A stretch of DNA of 64,000 bases from positions 82,074 to 146,073 of the forward strand of contig BFEA01000360.1 in the NCBI GenBank assembly GCA_003427395.1. Reading direction: 5' to 3'. The DNA comes from Chara braunii. Lineage: Eukaryota; Streptophyta; Charophyceae; Charales; Characeae. Positions within the stretch are counted from its first letter, which is position 1. Each line of letters starts with the position of its first letter. Below the pieces are notes generated by a model. The model was not told the origin of the DNA. It searched no databases and was given only the letters and a program-made list of their open reading frames with translations. Both the position numbers and the translations under genes were made by a program. Of the stretch, positions 1 to 10,534 are shown in pieces.

Positions 1-530
1 AGTTAGGGGTGGTTGGGGACAGCTAGGGGCGGTTAGGGGCGGTTGGGGACAGTTAGGGGTTGTTAGAGGAGGGTTGGGTACAAATGCGCATGGCTAGGGG
101 CGATTAGGGGTGGCGGTTGGGGGCGGTTGGGGACATTGAGGGGCAGCTAGGGGTGGTTGGAGACAATTAGGGGTGGTTAGGGGAGGGTGGGTCACAAGTG
201 TGGATGGTTATGGGTGGGTGCATACAATTGTGAGTGGGTACAGGTGGGTAGGGGTGAAAACAAAAACTGGTTGGGTACGGTACAGGTGGTTAACAAAAGG
301 TTTGGGTGTAGGTGGCCATGGGTAATTTTGAAACAGAAAGTTCATGGGCAGTTATGGGCAGTTACAATCTGAAGGGGTTTAGGTAGGGCAGGTACGGGTA
401 CAATTCTTTTTTTTTTTAGCAGGTAAGGATGGGTAAAAGTCTGGTAGGCCATCTATACAGTGTTTATGGGTGGTTAGTTTTCAAAGAGGGTATGGGTAGG
501 TAAGGTACAGGTATTCCAAAAAATCCCAGT
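1..530. repeat. G-rich minisatellite, 10-bp period
   Basis: Degenerate decamers of the type GGTTAGGGGT and GGTTGGGGAC repeat in register for about 230 bases. They then decay into looser GGTGGGTAC-type repeats up to about 530. Runs of four G are separated by 5-8 bases, so the plus strand could form G-quadruplexes. The motif resembles telomeric TTTAGGG only loosely and is not a telomere array. Reading frames here are an effect of repeat composition. No gene is supported. Confidence 0.75.
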
Positions 531-539
531 TGCCACCTC

Positions 540-682
540 TGAGGAGAGGGGAACCCCTGCCAGTTTGAGAGTTTAGAGGAGACTGTGAGTTAGTGTGAGG
601 AGCTCTAGAGGCTAGTGGCAGTGAGATGGCCTAGGAGGGTGGTCCGCCATAGCCCCCAGGCTGTGAGGAATAAGACAAGGCT
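540..682. repeat. Block X leader, left part (copy 1)
   Basis: This segment aligns with 30356-30500, starting at TGAGGAGAGGGGAACCC, and continues after an insertion at 1191. The second copy has no interruption, which shows the two parts were once contiguous. Nothing coding is recognised. It opens the composite repeat that continues with the CTT-rich tract, the satellite and the 35-bp minisatellite. Confidence 0.8.
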
Positions 683-1190
683 AGACAACAAAAAAATTAC
701 CACGAGAAATGAAAGTTGAAAAAATATCATATAAAAAAAAAATCCTTCATGTTTATAAATTATCACTCCAATGTTCGTCCTATTATAACATTTACAGTTT
801 TATTTAATAAATTCTCGTTTAAATATGAGTTTTCCCTTCCAACTACATCTATTTGTTCAAGATGGAATGAAAGTCTGGACGAATTTATGAAATGTTTTAA
901 TTAAATTTTTATTCTATTACAACAAATATCTTCTAATTTTCGATTAACTTATTTATGACTGAAAATCCTTACTTAGAATGACAGTCCAATTAAAATATTC
1001 CAGGAACTCATCCAGACTTTCATTCCATCTTTAGCATGCAGTTCAAATAAGAAGGGATACCCGAAAAGTTTTCAAGTAAGACGGGAAATTTTAAAATTAG
1101 AATGACATTTTTTAAGATGGAATGAAAATTTAAAATTTAGAATGTAATTTTACTCTAGAATTATCATTTAATTCTGGGATTTTTTTTGTT
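683..1190. mobile_element. Fold-back/MITE-like element, 508 bp, AT-rich
   Basis: The sequence is present in block X copy 1 and absent from copy 2, where the flanking bases CAAGGCT and GGAGAGAG adjoin near 30500. The ends are inverted: the left has AACAAAAAAATTACC (from about 687) and the right complement has AACAAAAAAAATCCC. An internal inverted pair, 859-904 against about 987-1031, shares AAGATGGAATGAAAGTCTGG on opposite strands. No transposase is encoded (the only frame is 62 codons). A clean target duplication is not evident, so the superfamily is open (hAT, Mutator-like or fold-back). Confidence 0.75.
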
Positions 1191-1396
1191 GGAGAGAGTT
1201 TCATTAGCCCTCCTAGAGGGGAGGACTCCATAGTCATAGTGATAGGAGCTTGTTGTAAGTTGAGGGGGACTGAGAAGGGGAAGTGAGAAGAATTCGAGGA
1301 AGAAGGAAGTTATAGCCTAGTGAGGAGGAGAATCTCCAAGACCGGTACATCAACTCCAAAACCCAAGAGAAGGTGATTAAAGAAAAGGAGAAACTT
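1191..1396. repeat. Block X leader, right part (copy 1)
   Basis: Continuation of the block X leader after the fold-back insertion. It aligns with about 30501-30708 of the second copy. No coding capacity is recognised. Confidence 0.75.
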
Positions 1397-1605
1397 CCTC
1401 TTCTTCTTCTTCTTCTTCTTCTTCTTCTTCTTCTTCTTTTTCCTCCTCTTCTTCTTGTTCTTATTCTTATTATTATTATTATTATTTTTTATTATTATTA
1501 TTATTATTTTTTTTTTTCTTCTTCTTCTTCGTCCTCCTCTTCTTCTTCTTTTCCTCCTCTTTTTTCTTCTTCCTCCTCTTCTTCTTCTCTCATCCTCCCA
1601 TGTTT
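1397..1605. repeat. CTT/TTA microsatellite tract
   Basis: Nearly pure CTT runs with an internal TTA/ATT stretch (about 1460-1515) and CCTCTT variants. Long leucine, serine or lysine frames on both strands are artefacts of the triplet repeat. The same tract occurs at 30709-30905 in block X copy 2 with a different internal composition, so the tract has evolved independently in the two copies. Confidence 0.9.
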
Positions 1606-1696
1606 TAACATCTACACTTTCTCTTATGTTCTCTTTATCCATAGATGCTTTCCAAAGATTAGTACAGATAATAAGGGGCTTCTCCACTAGTAGTGG

Positions 1697-3830
1697 ACTC
1701 CCCATTGTCCATTTTTTCACTCTAGAGTAAATCGCCACTTCCTCTTCTGTGTGTATGTGCCCAAAAGTAAGTTTAACTCACTTTCCCTCCATGTTTTGCT
1801 TCATTCGTCACTTGGGTGTAAATCGCTTCTTCTATCTTTGTTTATTCTAGTATTCTAGTAGAGTTGAGCTCATGCATTGTCCATTTCATTACTCTAGAGT
1901 AAATCGTTACTTTCCCTTTTTTGTGTTTCTTTCACTTTCTCTCTATGTTTTACTTCATTCTTCACTTCGGTGTAAATCACTACTACTATCTTTGCTTATT
2001 TTAGTGTTCTAGTAGTGTTGAGCTCATGCATTGTCCATTTCTTCACTCTCGAGTAAATCGTTACTTTCCTTTTTTTTTTTTTTTGTTCAAAAGTGAGTTT
2101 CCCTCACTTTCTCCCCATGTTTTGCTTCATTCTTCACTTGGGTGTGAATCGCTACTTCTATCTTTGCTTATTCTAGTGTTCTAGTAGTGTTGAGCTCATG
2201 GATTGTCTGTTTCTTCACTTTAGAAGTAAATCGTTACTTCCCCTTGTGTGTGTATGTACTCAAAAGTGAGTTCCACTCACTTTCTCTCCATGTTTTGCTT
2301 CATTCTTCACTTGGGTGTAAATCGCTACCTCTATCTTTGCTTATTCCAGTGTTCTAGTAGTGTTGAACTCATGCATTGTCTATTCCTTCAGTCTAGAGAA
2401 AAACGCTACTTCCCCTTTTGTGTGTGTGTGTGCTCAAAAGTGAGTTTCCCCCACTTTCTCTCAATATTTTGTGTCATTCTTCACTTTGGTGTAAATCGTT
2501 GTTTGTATCTTTACTTATTCTAGTGTTCTCGTAGTCTTGAGCACATGCATTGTCTATTTTTATACCTTTGTGTAAATCGTTACTCCCCACTTTCAATGTG
2601 TGTGCTCAAAAAGTGAGTTTCTCTCACTCTCTCTCCACATTTGCTTCATTCTTCACTTGGGTGTAAATCGGTATTTGTATCTTTGCTTATTGTAGTGTTG
2701 TAGCAGCCTTGAGCTCAAGCATTTTCCATTTTTTCGCTCTAGAGTAAATCACTACTTTCCTTTTTTAGTGTGTGTGCTCAAAAGTGAGGTTCACTCACTT
2801 TCTCTCTATGTTTTGTTCATTCTTAACTTAGGTGTAAATCGCTCCTTCTATCGTTGCTTATTCTAATGTTTTAGTAGAATTGAGCTCATGCATTATTCAT
2901 TTTTTCACTCTAGAGTAAATCGTTACTTTCCCTTTTGTATGTGTGTGCTCAAAAGAGAGTTTCACTAACTTTCTCCGAATGTTTTGCTTCATTCTTCACT
3001 TGGGTGTAAATCGCTACTTTTGTCTTTGCTTACTGTAGTGTTCTAGTAGTGTTGAGCTCATGCATCGTCCATTTCTTGACTCTAGAAGTAAATCGTTACT
3101 TTCCTTTTTGTGTGTGTGTATTCAGAAGTGAGTTTCACTCACTTTCTCTTCATGTTTTGCTTCATTCTTCACTGGGGTGTAAATCGCTACTTTTATCTTT
3201 GCTTACTCTAGTATTCTAGTAGTGTTGATCTCATGCCTTATCCATTCCTTCACTCTAGAGTAAATCGCTACATTCCCTTTTTTTTGTTTGTGCTCAACAG
3301 TGAGTTTCTCCCACTTTCTCTCCATATTGTGTGTCATTTTTCACTCTGGTGTAAATCGCTACTTGTATCTTTGCTCATTCTAGTGTTCTAGTAGTTTTGA
3401 GCTCATGCATTGTCTGTTTTTCCACTCTTGTGTAAATCCTTACTGCCCAGTTTGAGTGCGTGCTGAAAAAGTTAGTTTCTCTCACTCTCTCTCCATATTT
3501 GCTTCATTCTTCACTTGGGTGTAAATCGCTACATGCATCTTTGCTTACTCTAGTATTCTAGCAGCCTTGAGCTCATGCATTTTCCATTTCTTCACTCTAG
3601 AGTAAATCGCTACTTTCCCCTTTGTGTATGTGTGCTAAAAAATCAGCTTCACTCACTTTCTCTCCATGTTTTGCTTCATTCTTCACTTGGGTGTAAATCG
3701 GTGATTCCATCATTGCTTATTCTAGTGTTCTAGTAGTGTTGAGCTTATGCATTATCCATTTCATCACTCTAGAGTAAATTACTACTTTCCCCTTTGTGTG
3801 TTTGTGCTAAAAAATGAGTTTCACTCACTT
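1697..3830. repeat. About 170-bp satellite array, 13 units (block X copy 1)
   Basis: The landmark GAGTAAATCG recurs with spacing of about 151-182 bases, thirteen times between 1720 and 3790. Each unit also carries GTGTAAATCGCTAC, TTGAGCTCATGCATTG and the hairpin AAGTGAGT-TTC-ACTCACTT. Variant units recur every five units (about 860 bp), for example those near 2572 and 3430 and those near 2740 and 3603, which indicates a higher-order repeat. The array stops exactly at the LTR at 3831. Confidence 0.92.
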
Positions 3831-4770
3831 TGCAAGGAAGATGAGCAATAACGAACTTCAACAATCAAACAACATCATACACATAAGACCAGATAGTAGT
3901 GACCTTGAACCAAAAGCAAAATTGCATCACGAGTTTCACCAAATAAGAGTACACCAGAAGCTCATAATTGACAATCCTGGAATAGTCTCATCATCCTCAT
4001 CAACGAAGAACCAATGTTGATATCCTATATGGCATTCGGCGCCCAGACTACAGCTGGCAGATCCTATCTAGCCTAGACTACAATGCCAAAGATGACGACA
4101 ACAAATCTCCCGAAGTACGAGCAGATAGCGGTCAATGCTGCATCCTTCCAGCACCAGGTATGTCTCTCGCATCACTCACAACCTCGTTCCCCTACACACA
4201 AATGCCACATGCACCCAAAGACCACCATGCGCCACACCCAGCCTACAGCAGCGCAACTTGGCTATGGGTGCCTGCTCCTTCCAGCTCGCCCGTGAGCGAG
4301 TGAGTACTAACCAGCTTCAGCGCAGCAGCGCTTACGCAGCATGCAACCAACACCCCAACGTCCAATACGGAGGCAGGCCCTTTGCTATATGGAAACGGCC
4401 TGCCTGCGTTCTGTCCTAGGCTGCGCTGGGCCTTGTCCAAGACGCTTCCGGTAGGCCCCGGTAGACCGAGGCCCGGACCAAACGAATTGGCCCATGGCTG
4501 CTGATAGTTATCTGTGTCCAACTGCCCGCAACTTGACTTGGGCCTATGCTGCGAATCTCGCCTAGGGCCTGACTCAGATACATTTGATAAAGTAAGCCAG
4601 GGTTTGGGCGCTTCAAACCAACTGGTGCAGCGCAACTGCCTGAATTTTTCCCAGTTGCGAAGTAGTCCAAAATAGGCCTCTGAGGATTTGTCGGGCCTGC
4701 CTTCACTTAGGGCGGCCGACGCTGTTGCAAATAGGGGCCAGCGGGGCTTATCGAGGCCTTGTGCCTCACA
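3831..4770 (-). mobile_element. Element A 3' LTR (Ty3/gypsy)
   Basis: A 940-bp terminal repeat reading TGCAAGG...CTCACA on the plus strand, with TG/CA ends. It is highly similar along its length to the solo LTR at 11088-12018 and resembles the LTRs of element C at its start. The inner side at 4771 is a polypurine tract on the minus strand, so this is the 3' LTR of a minus-strand element. The left flank is the satellite ending ACTT. It contains a GC-rich near-palindrome, CGGCGCC, near 4037. Confidence 0.88.
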
Positions 4771-4783
4771 TTCCCTCCTCCAT
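4771..4783 (-). other. Polypurine tract of element A
   Basis: The minus strand reads ATGGAGGAGGGAA directly before the 3' LTR. This is the plus-strand priming site expected for LTR retrotransposons. The same tract with one difference adjoins the element C LTR at 50003. Confidence 0.8.
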
Positions 4784-4806
4784 ACTTCGCTATTCCTCTG
4801 AGAAGT

Positions 4807-5263
4807 TCAATCTTCGATCAGCTGGCGCTTTCCTTTCCGTAAAGACTTCTCATAGTGGGCAACTACCTGTGGAGCGGTCTGCATCAGTTCCTCCCTTGTG
4901 AACCATCTGTCCTCCTTTGGATCGATGTGATGTCTGAACCGAACTCGATACTGCAGCTTCGGTTTTGGAGGACGTTCTCCGCCTATTAGTCTTGGAACTG
5001 GCATCTCCCGGTGGTCAACAATATCATCGATGTCGACCTCTCCATCCATGGTTGGGGGCAGCATTGAGCGATGAGATGGACTGATCTGTTTCTTTAAAAG
5101 GTGCAAGCTTTGAGGCGTGGGAAACAAGGTAAGTGCGTAAGTGACCAGGGATGCGAACAACATAAGACGGCCCATCTGGTTCATTCCTAACAACATCCAG
5201 AATGTCCCATGGTCCAAAGTACTGTGGCATGAGCATGCAGAAGATCCCGTGCTCCGGGACCAT
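4807..5263 (-). pseudogene. Element A integrase C-terminus with GPY/F and chromodomain-like module
   Basis: Two overlapping frames on the minus strand cover the end of Pol. The first (5263 to about 5024) has YFGPWDILDVV followed by GPSYVVRIPGHLR, the GPY/F module typical of Ty3/gypsy integrases. The second (5217 to 4807) has VDIDDIVDHR, LQYRVRF and DRWFTREEL, resembling a divergent chromodomain that could target insertion to chromatin. The switch between frames implies a frameshift near 5080. It ends shortly before the polypurine tract, as expected for the Pol C-terminus. Confidence 0.75.
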
Positions 5264-5374
5264 TTATGAGGACTTGACCCAGACTCTCTCTCCTACCTGA
5301 AACGTGGATGGGCAGCGGTGTTTGTTCTCAGACTCTATCATCGCCGCCTGTGCCTTGTGCATTTTCTCAAGAGC

Positions 5375-5701
5375 CTATTGCATTAATTGTTCATATCGAT
5401 AAGCAAATTCTAAAGTCCCAGGTGCAACAGGGGGCTGGTTCTCAGGTAGTAAGAAATCCAAGGGCAGTCCAGGTTTAAAGGTTAATAGCAGACTATTCGG
5501 GCTCACGCCTATTGCACTGTGGGCCGCGTTGTTGTACAAGCTGGCAATGAGAGCAAGTTTCTCATCCCAGTCTACCTGATTTGATGCCTCAGCAGGTGTT
5601 GTACAACGCGGTTCGACTATTCTGCTTGTCCATTCACCTCGGGACGGTTTCTTGATGTCATCTGCAGGTGCGTTCCCTATTCTGCAGCAGCTGCTTTCCA
5701 C
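5375..5701 (-). pseudogene. Element A integrase, C-terminal half of the catalytic core
   Basis: The 108-codon minus-strand frame contains WDEKLALIASLYNNAAHSA and the following LPLDFLLPENQP segment, matching the same part of element C integrase (50488-50952). The region around the catalytic Glu lies across a frame break just upstream, so no intact DDE core is present. It follows the 492-codon frame directly and belongs to the same decayed Pol. Confidence 0.75.
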
Positions 5702-7155
5702 AGTTCACTTGTAAATCGCACATCACGGTCACTGACTATAGACTTTGGCAATCCAAAATCTCTAACCCAGTTCTCTTTGAACAACTTAATCACATGCTCA
5801 GTCTTCGCTGTCTCTGCCATTGCAACTAACCTAGCGTACTTACTAAACCGATCCACGAAAACAAAGATGTGTCGCATTCCGCTCTTGCTAGTTACCAGCG
5901 TGTCCATGAAGTCCATGGATAGGCTCTCACCAGGCCTTTCCGGAATCGGAAAGGGCTTGAGGAGCCCAAGAGGGGCCTGTGTACAGGCCTTGTCTCTCAG
6001 ACAAACCTGGCAAGTCTCCACGTACAACTTAGCATCTCTCATCATCGTGGGCCACCAGAACCACTGCAACAAATTGACTGCAGTCTTCTTGAAACCAAAA
6101 TGGTCGGTGTGGTCATGACATTCTCCTAAAAATAAACTACGCAAAGACTCTCTATTTGGGACACACAAGAACAGCAAGTCGTTGATCAACTCAAACTCGA
6201 CAAAAGTCTTCTTATCCTTCGCCTCAAGTCGGTGTATGATCTCAGACATGAACTGGTCCTCGCGATAGGCTTCAACCAAAGAACAAGTAACATTGTCTGT
6301 AAGGTCGAACTCAGTAATCAGCGCACCTGAGAAATCAGGTCTACACGATAAGGCATCAGCAACCTTGTTGTACTCCCCTTTTAGATACTGCGAGTCGAAG
6401 TCATATTGCTCAATGACTTCGATCCAACGCTTTAGAGCGTCAGTGAGCACCGGCAGAGGTCTCATCCACCTCAAGGTTTGATGATCAGTCCTAAGGATGA
6501 AGAACCTCCCAAGGAGATAGTGCCTCCAATGGGTCAGAGCCTTGTAAATCGCATAGAGTTCCTTCTCATAGGTGGACTTGGCCAACTTATGAGACGACAT
6601 CTTCTTAGACATGTACTCGACATGCCTTAACTTTTCCCTCTCCTGTTGCGCAAGTACGACACCAATGCCATATTGACGGGCATCCGTGGTTACTACAAAC
6701 AGTTTATCAGGATCAGGAAGTTTCAAGACCTCGTAGTGCATCAACGCATGCTTCAGATGTCTAAAAGCAGCCTTGCACTCGTCTGTCCACTCCCATGGGG
6801 TGTCAAGGCAGGTCAGATCAGTCAAAGGGGCAGCCACTAGACTATAATTCTTCACGAAAGTCCTATAGTAGCCTATCATCCCTAAGAAATATCTCATCTC
6901 AGTCATAGATTGAGGACGTGGCCAATCACGAATACTGACCACCTTCGCATCATCGGGGTTCAATCCCTCCGTGGAAATCTCATGACCCAAGTACAAGACA
7001 CGGGTGTGGCCAAACTCGCACTTCTCACCGTTGATCTTGAACTTGTGCTGTCGCAGAAGACTAAGGACTTTGTCCAAGTGCGCAACGTGCTCCTCGACAG
7101 TTTTACTAAAATAAGTAATCGAGGTACACAATGACATACTTATCCAAGTAGTCAA
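5677..7155 (-). pseudogene. Element A Pol: RT C-terminus, RNase H, integrase N-terminus (492 codons)
   Basis: This is the longest frame of the window. Residues of about 15-60 are the RT thumb (FSKTVEEHVAHL, CEFGHTRVLYLGHEIS). They are followed by the connection FLGMIGYYRTFVKNYS, RNase H (VVTTDARQYGIG, YEKELYAIYKALTHWRHYL, FILRTDHQTLRWM), the HHCC zinc region (CQVCLRD) and integrase core MDFMDTL and VSDRDVRF. The first two catalytic Asp of integrase are therefore present, and the frame breaks before the Glu. The RT active-site loop YLDD just upstream of 7155 is disrupted by small deletions. Pol function would need a complete copy elsewhere. Confidence 0.88.
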
Positions 7156-7167
7156 GAAATATCCGAT

Positions 7168-7527
7168 TCATAGCGTGTTGAAAGGTGCCAGGAGCATTCC
7201 TGAGGTTGTACGTAATATGGCGGTCCCTCCACCTGGCAAAGTGTGTTTGACCACTTTTCGGTCCCAGTCAAACTGGGGTTGTGCCACAGAGAGGTAGTAC
7301 ATACCTAATAACATATCCATGGGGAGTTCATCACTCACTAGGAACGAGACGTGATGTCTCAGTTCCCCTCCCGCGTACGAGAAACAACACTCGACATCTT
7401 GGAGGTAGTCATTGACTACCATGCGCTGTTTGTTGGCACATGTCGACTCGACAGGTCGACTCAAGCGCTGCACTTTCCCCTGTAAGCGCAGCCTCTCAAC
7501 GCACGTTTCATGTCGAGCAAGTGTCAT
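7168..7527 (-). pseudogene. Element A retropepsin C-terminal part fused to an RT remnant
   Basis: The 119-codon frame has protease-like ANKQRMVVNDYL, FSYAGGELRHHVSFLVSD and DMLLGMYYL, matching proteases of elements C and E. After about codon 100 it jumps into sequence that in another frame reads NAPGTF, a late RT palm motif. In element E the same two points are about 700 bp apart, so a deletion removed the spacer and the RT fingers and palm. Confidence 0.8.
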
Positions 7528-7804
7528 AATAGGCCCCGGCCTTGCGGCCGCTGATGACTACCTCGCTGACGAACATCTCACCCTTAGGAGCTTTGACTAG
7601 TGTCGTCCAAGAAGCTAGTGGGTCTGACCTAGACCACTCCTCCTCTAGCTCCTCTAAGGACTCAAACATATTCATCGAACAGAGGGTCGATGGGTCTGAA
7701 TGTGTTTGCGGGACGACGATGGAATTAATAAATTGGGTCATCTCTCGAGATGGTGAGGGTGTGTCCACCACCTCGACCCCAGCAGGAACAACTACTATTC
7801 TCAC
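7508..7804 (-). pseudogene. Element A retropepsin N-terminal part
   Basis: The frame ends in EVVISGRKAGAYYDTCST and a stop. The DTC-S-T occupies the place of the D-T/S-G active site of retropepsins, so the catalytic Gly is replaced by Cys, and the frame then breaks. Upstream residues (LEELEEEWSRSDPLASWTTL) match the pre-protease linker of element E. This is a dead aspartic protease. Confidence 0.75.
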
Positions 7805-7998
7805 TGGCCCAACGTGTTTCCCGGAGCAGTGCCTGAAGTGTTGGCAACATTGCTACCAACGGAACTGGAGGATCCTACCGCCTGCCCCATCGTAGGCGGG
7901 ATCTTCTCGGTCACCTTCTTGTTTCGACACTTGAATTGGTTATGGCCATATTGGCCACAACGGATACAAGCCTGCCGTGTGTACCGATCTCTCCACAC
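7801..7998 (-). pseudogene. Element A Gag zinc knuckle
   Basis: The minus-strand frame contains CIRCGQYGHNQFKC, a CX2CX4HX4C knuckle that in retroelements binds the RNA genome. An ambiguous base at 8005 lies just upstream, and a frameshift separates this frame from the main gag frame at 8042. It is followed by an S/G-rich linker to the protease. Confidence 0.85.
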
Positions 7999-8041
7999 GT
8001 CCTCNATGAGACCCGCTTTCTCCCATGGAGGAGCATTGGGG

Positions 8042-9373
8042 TCAACTTGACTCCTTGACCGGGAACCTCCACGGCCTTGTCGCCTTACCTTTTTGTGCTA
8101 CGGCAGCGACTACTCCATCCCCTAAAGCTTCTACGCTGCCAGCCTCTGAACCTACTCCCTCCTGGAAGTTGTCATCTAACTCGATGGTTGAACCATCGTT
8201 ATCGACGAACATAATGCGACCCTTCGCTTTCCAGTTGGGAGACAGTGTTTTCTTCCGACCATCCGTTGTGGGATTATGTCCAGGCCCTATCTTTGCTTCA
8301 AGGTCTAGGGCCTTCTTGTTGAACGAAGGAAAGTTGTGCATATTGATGCTGGCCTCACCTGCCAACTGATTCCTGAGAGGCATAGGAAAGCATCTCAGGT
8401 ATGAGGTGAGTAAGACCTGGGGCTCATAGCGCACCCCAGGGAAACAGATCGGACGCTCTACAGCGTCAGTGGCCTCCCTAACTGACCTGAACTGCCTCGT
8501 GTGCAGTGTAAGGATTGCGCCAGTTGCTTTTTGGGCCTCCTGAGGATCATGCCACCTATCTTCCACCATCTTTAGGAAGTCCTCCATTTTCTGGTGGGCT
8601 GCCCAAACGCGGAAATCATGAACGTACCCCTGTAACTGCACTAAACCACTCAACCATCTTGCTGCACTTCCCTCTAGGTAGGATGCAGCCACAAACACTT
8701 CCTCATGCGGCACGGTAAGTTGACACTTGACATAGATCGGCACTAACCTCAACCAAGTGTCGAGGTCTTCGCCCCTCTTATCCCTTGTGAAGGGTTTAGG
8801 AGCAGCGATGGCCGTCTTTGGTACCCACTGACTTTGTCCCAGTATGTACACCAATCCAAACTGTGGACCCTGTGGTGCAGGCTGCTGCACTAACTGTAGG
8901 ATATGTGTACCCTGCGGGTGTACAGACTGCGAGACAGCAGGTTGCGTTGTAACTGCAATCTGCAACGGAGGTTGAAAATACACAGTCTGTACAAGAACCT
9001 GCAAACTAGGACCTGGTGAGAACCCGCCTGTCAAGGGCATACCCAGGGAAATGGGTTGGACTGATGCTGGAGCTATATATGGGGATACCCAAGTCACTGG
9101 TGGGAGAAAAGGAGGAGGTTGTGCAACGGGCCAGACACCTGGCCCCGACGGCAATGGTGCAGTCTGCGCTCGTCCAACCAATACGGCGACCAATACGGCC
9201 AGACTCTGCTGAATGTCCTGAAGGAGAGCCATCTGGTGGTCCTGCATTTCAACTACATCTAGCAGGATGGACCGTGTGGTCCTCACGTCATCAGTCATGT
9301 GTGTCAGGTCCATCTCCTCTAACTCACTAACGTTCGCTTGCCTCCGCTGCATCCTGACTCTTTTTCTAATCAT
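8042..9373 (-). pseudogene. Element A Gag body (443 codons)
   Basis: The frame begins within a charged coiled-coil-like stretch (KRVRMQRRQANVSELEEMD). A Pro/Gln-rich region follows, then the capsid-like core with PKPFTRDKRGEDLDTWLR, AASYLEGSAARWLSGLVQ and EDFLKMVEDRWHDPQEAQ. This core matches elements C (54152-54679) and E (42085-42609). It ends in acidic VDNDGSTIELDD before the zinc knuckle. It would assemble virus-like particles in the cytoplasm; as it stands, the N- and C-terminal frames are separated by a stop and a frameshift. Confidence 0.85.
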
Positions 9374-9436
9374 TTTCTCTTTCTCTGCCTTAATCTCTCC
9401 TAACGCCTGTTGTAGTTGTCCCTCGCGAATCGCTGC

Positions 9437-9778
9437 TCACTGTATGGCAACCTCCTTGGGGGTCAACACTATTGGCTGGCTTGCCACAACGCCAGTGGAC
9501 TGACTCACGTTCTGAGCGACCGTTGACCCAACAGAACCTGAACTACTAGCCTGAAAAGTTTGCTGCGCGGCAGTGACCATGGCTGTTGAAGTAGCGGCCT
9601 CGCTTGCGAATGTCCTGCTTTCCTTTGCGGCCCTAGCTCTTCTCTGCTGCCGCAGCCTCTCTCTCCGTTGGTGGAACAAGTATCAGTCGTCCTCTGGTCC
9701 TAATGCCAGATGGGCAATTGGGCGTCTGGCCGATCGCAAGATCCGGTCGTCCTCTCTAGTGTCCTCCCTGTCGCTCAT
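9437..9778 (-). pseudogene. Element A Gag N-terminus
   Basis: The minus-strand ATG at 9776-9778 opens MSDREDTREDDRIL. A stop follows near 9680, and the 80-codon frame 9679-9437 (RRERLRQQRRARAAKESR) then ends in TGA at 9437 before continuing in frame into the main gag body. The basic coiled-coil character and position match the gag starts of element C (55576) and element E (41178). Confidence 0.65.
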
Positions 9779-10530
9779 AAGCAACAACACCATACACAGA
9801 CTGCATTAGAACACTCCAGATGCCTACCGCAATATAATGTATAAACCAATTTAAAATAAAATAAATAAATAATTGGTGGCTATGTTAGAGACTATCCATT
9901 CGGGTTCAACAGGTAAGTTCAAATTCCTAAAAACACAAACTATTGTACTTTGATTAGTCCGCAAGCAAAAAGCACAAGGAACAAAAAACAGTTATAACTA
10001 ATGTTGTCTGTCATATGTGAATGGTTGTACATCTAACTAATCAAAATAAGAATAGAATCGTTTATTTGGTCTGTTCACAGCATGGGATCTTACTCAAACT
10101 TATCACCTGGAGTCTACCCCTTCCCTAATTCCCCTTGATTATCACTTGACGTCAGTGTCCCTCAGCAATCCGGTTTGGCGTGCGTGACTAAAGGTGTGCA
10201 AACGGCCCACCCCTATGCCCCGAGTAGCTGCTGAGCTGGTCAGCCCTGCACTGTGTTACACGCGAGCCTTACACCAATTGGCTGATCCAGAGGCAATTTA
10301 ACGACCGCCCCCAAGTGTCATCAGGAATTATTTTACGTCGCAACAGGACAACGATCACAACCAACGGTTTCCCCAACCGCTGTTTATTTATGGACGCTCG
10401 ATACTCGTCTCTCTCATATGGCTGGCCGACCCTTCAGTACCCCTTGTATGAGTGCAGCAAGCAGACAAGGACAAAGCAGCAAAAAATGCGTGCTCTACTC
10501 CCGGTGGGTTGGCATAGTGACCGTGACCCA
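9779..10530 (-). mobile_element. Element A 5' leader remnant
   Basis: Non-coding leader of the minus-strand element. Segments such as TCAGGAATTATTT at about 10320 and GTGGGTTGGCATAGTGACCG at 10503 match the leader of element C (about 56110 and 56638) and the reverse complement of the element E leader. Homology to C stops at about 10530, where satellite DNA begins. The rest of the leader, the primer-binding site and the 5' LTR of A are absent. Confidence 0.75.
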
Positions 10531-10534
10531 GTTC

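Noticed and set aside
1-230. Telomere array
   Set aside because: No TTTAGGG runs. The unit is 10 bp and degenerate, and it lies beside dispersed repeats.
1310-1738. Minus-strand 142-codon Lys/Arg/Ile/Asn-rich frame and its plus-strand Leu/Ser counterparts
   Set aside because: Generated by the CTT/TTA microsatellite. The same kind of frame appears at 30448-31121 from the second copy of the tract.
2248-2523. Plus-strand 91-codon frame inside the satellite
   Set aside because: Spans one and a half satellite units with no conserved start or stop between units.
1697-3830. CRISPR-like array of repeats
   Set aside because: Repeats of about 170 bp are contiguous and differ gradually. There are no short identical repeats with unique spacers.
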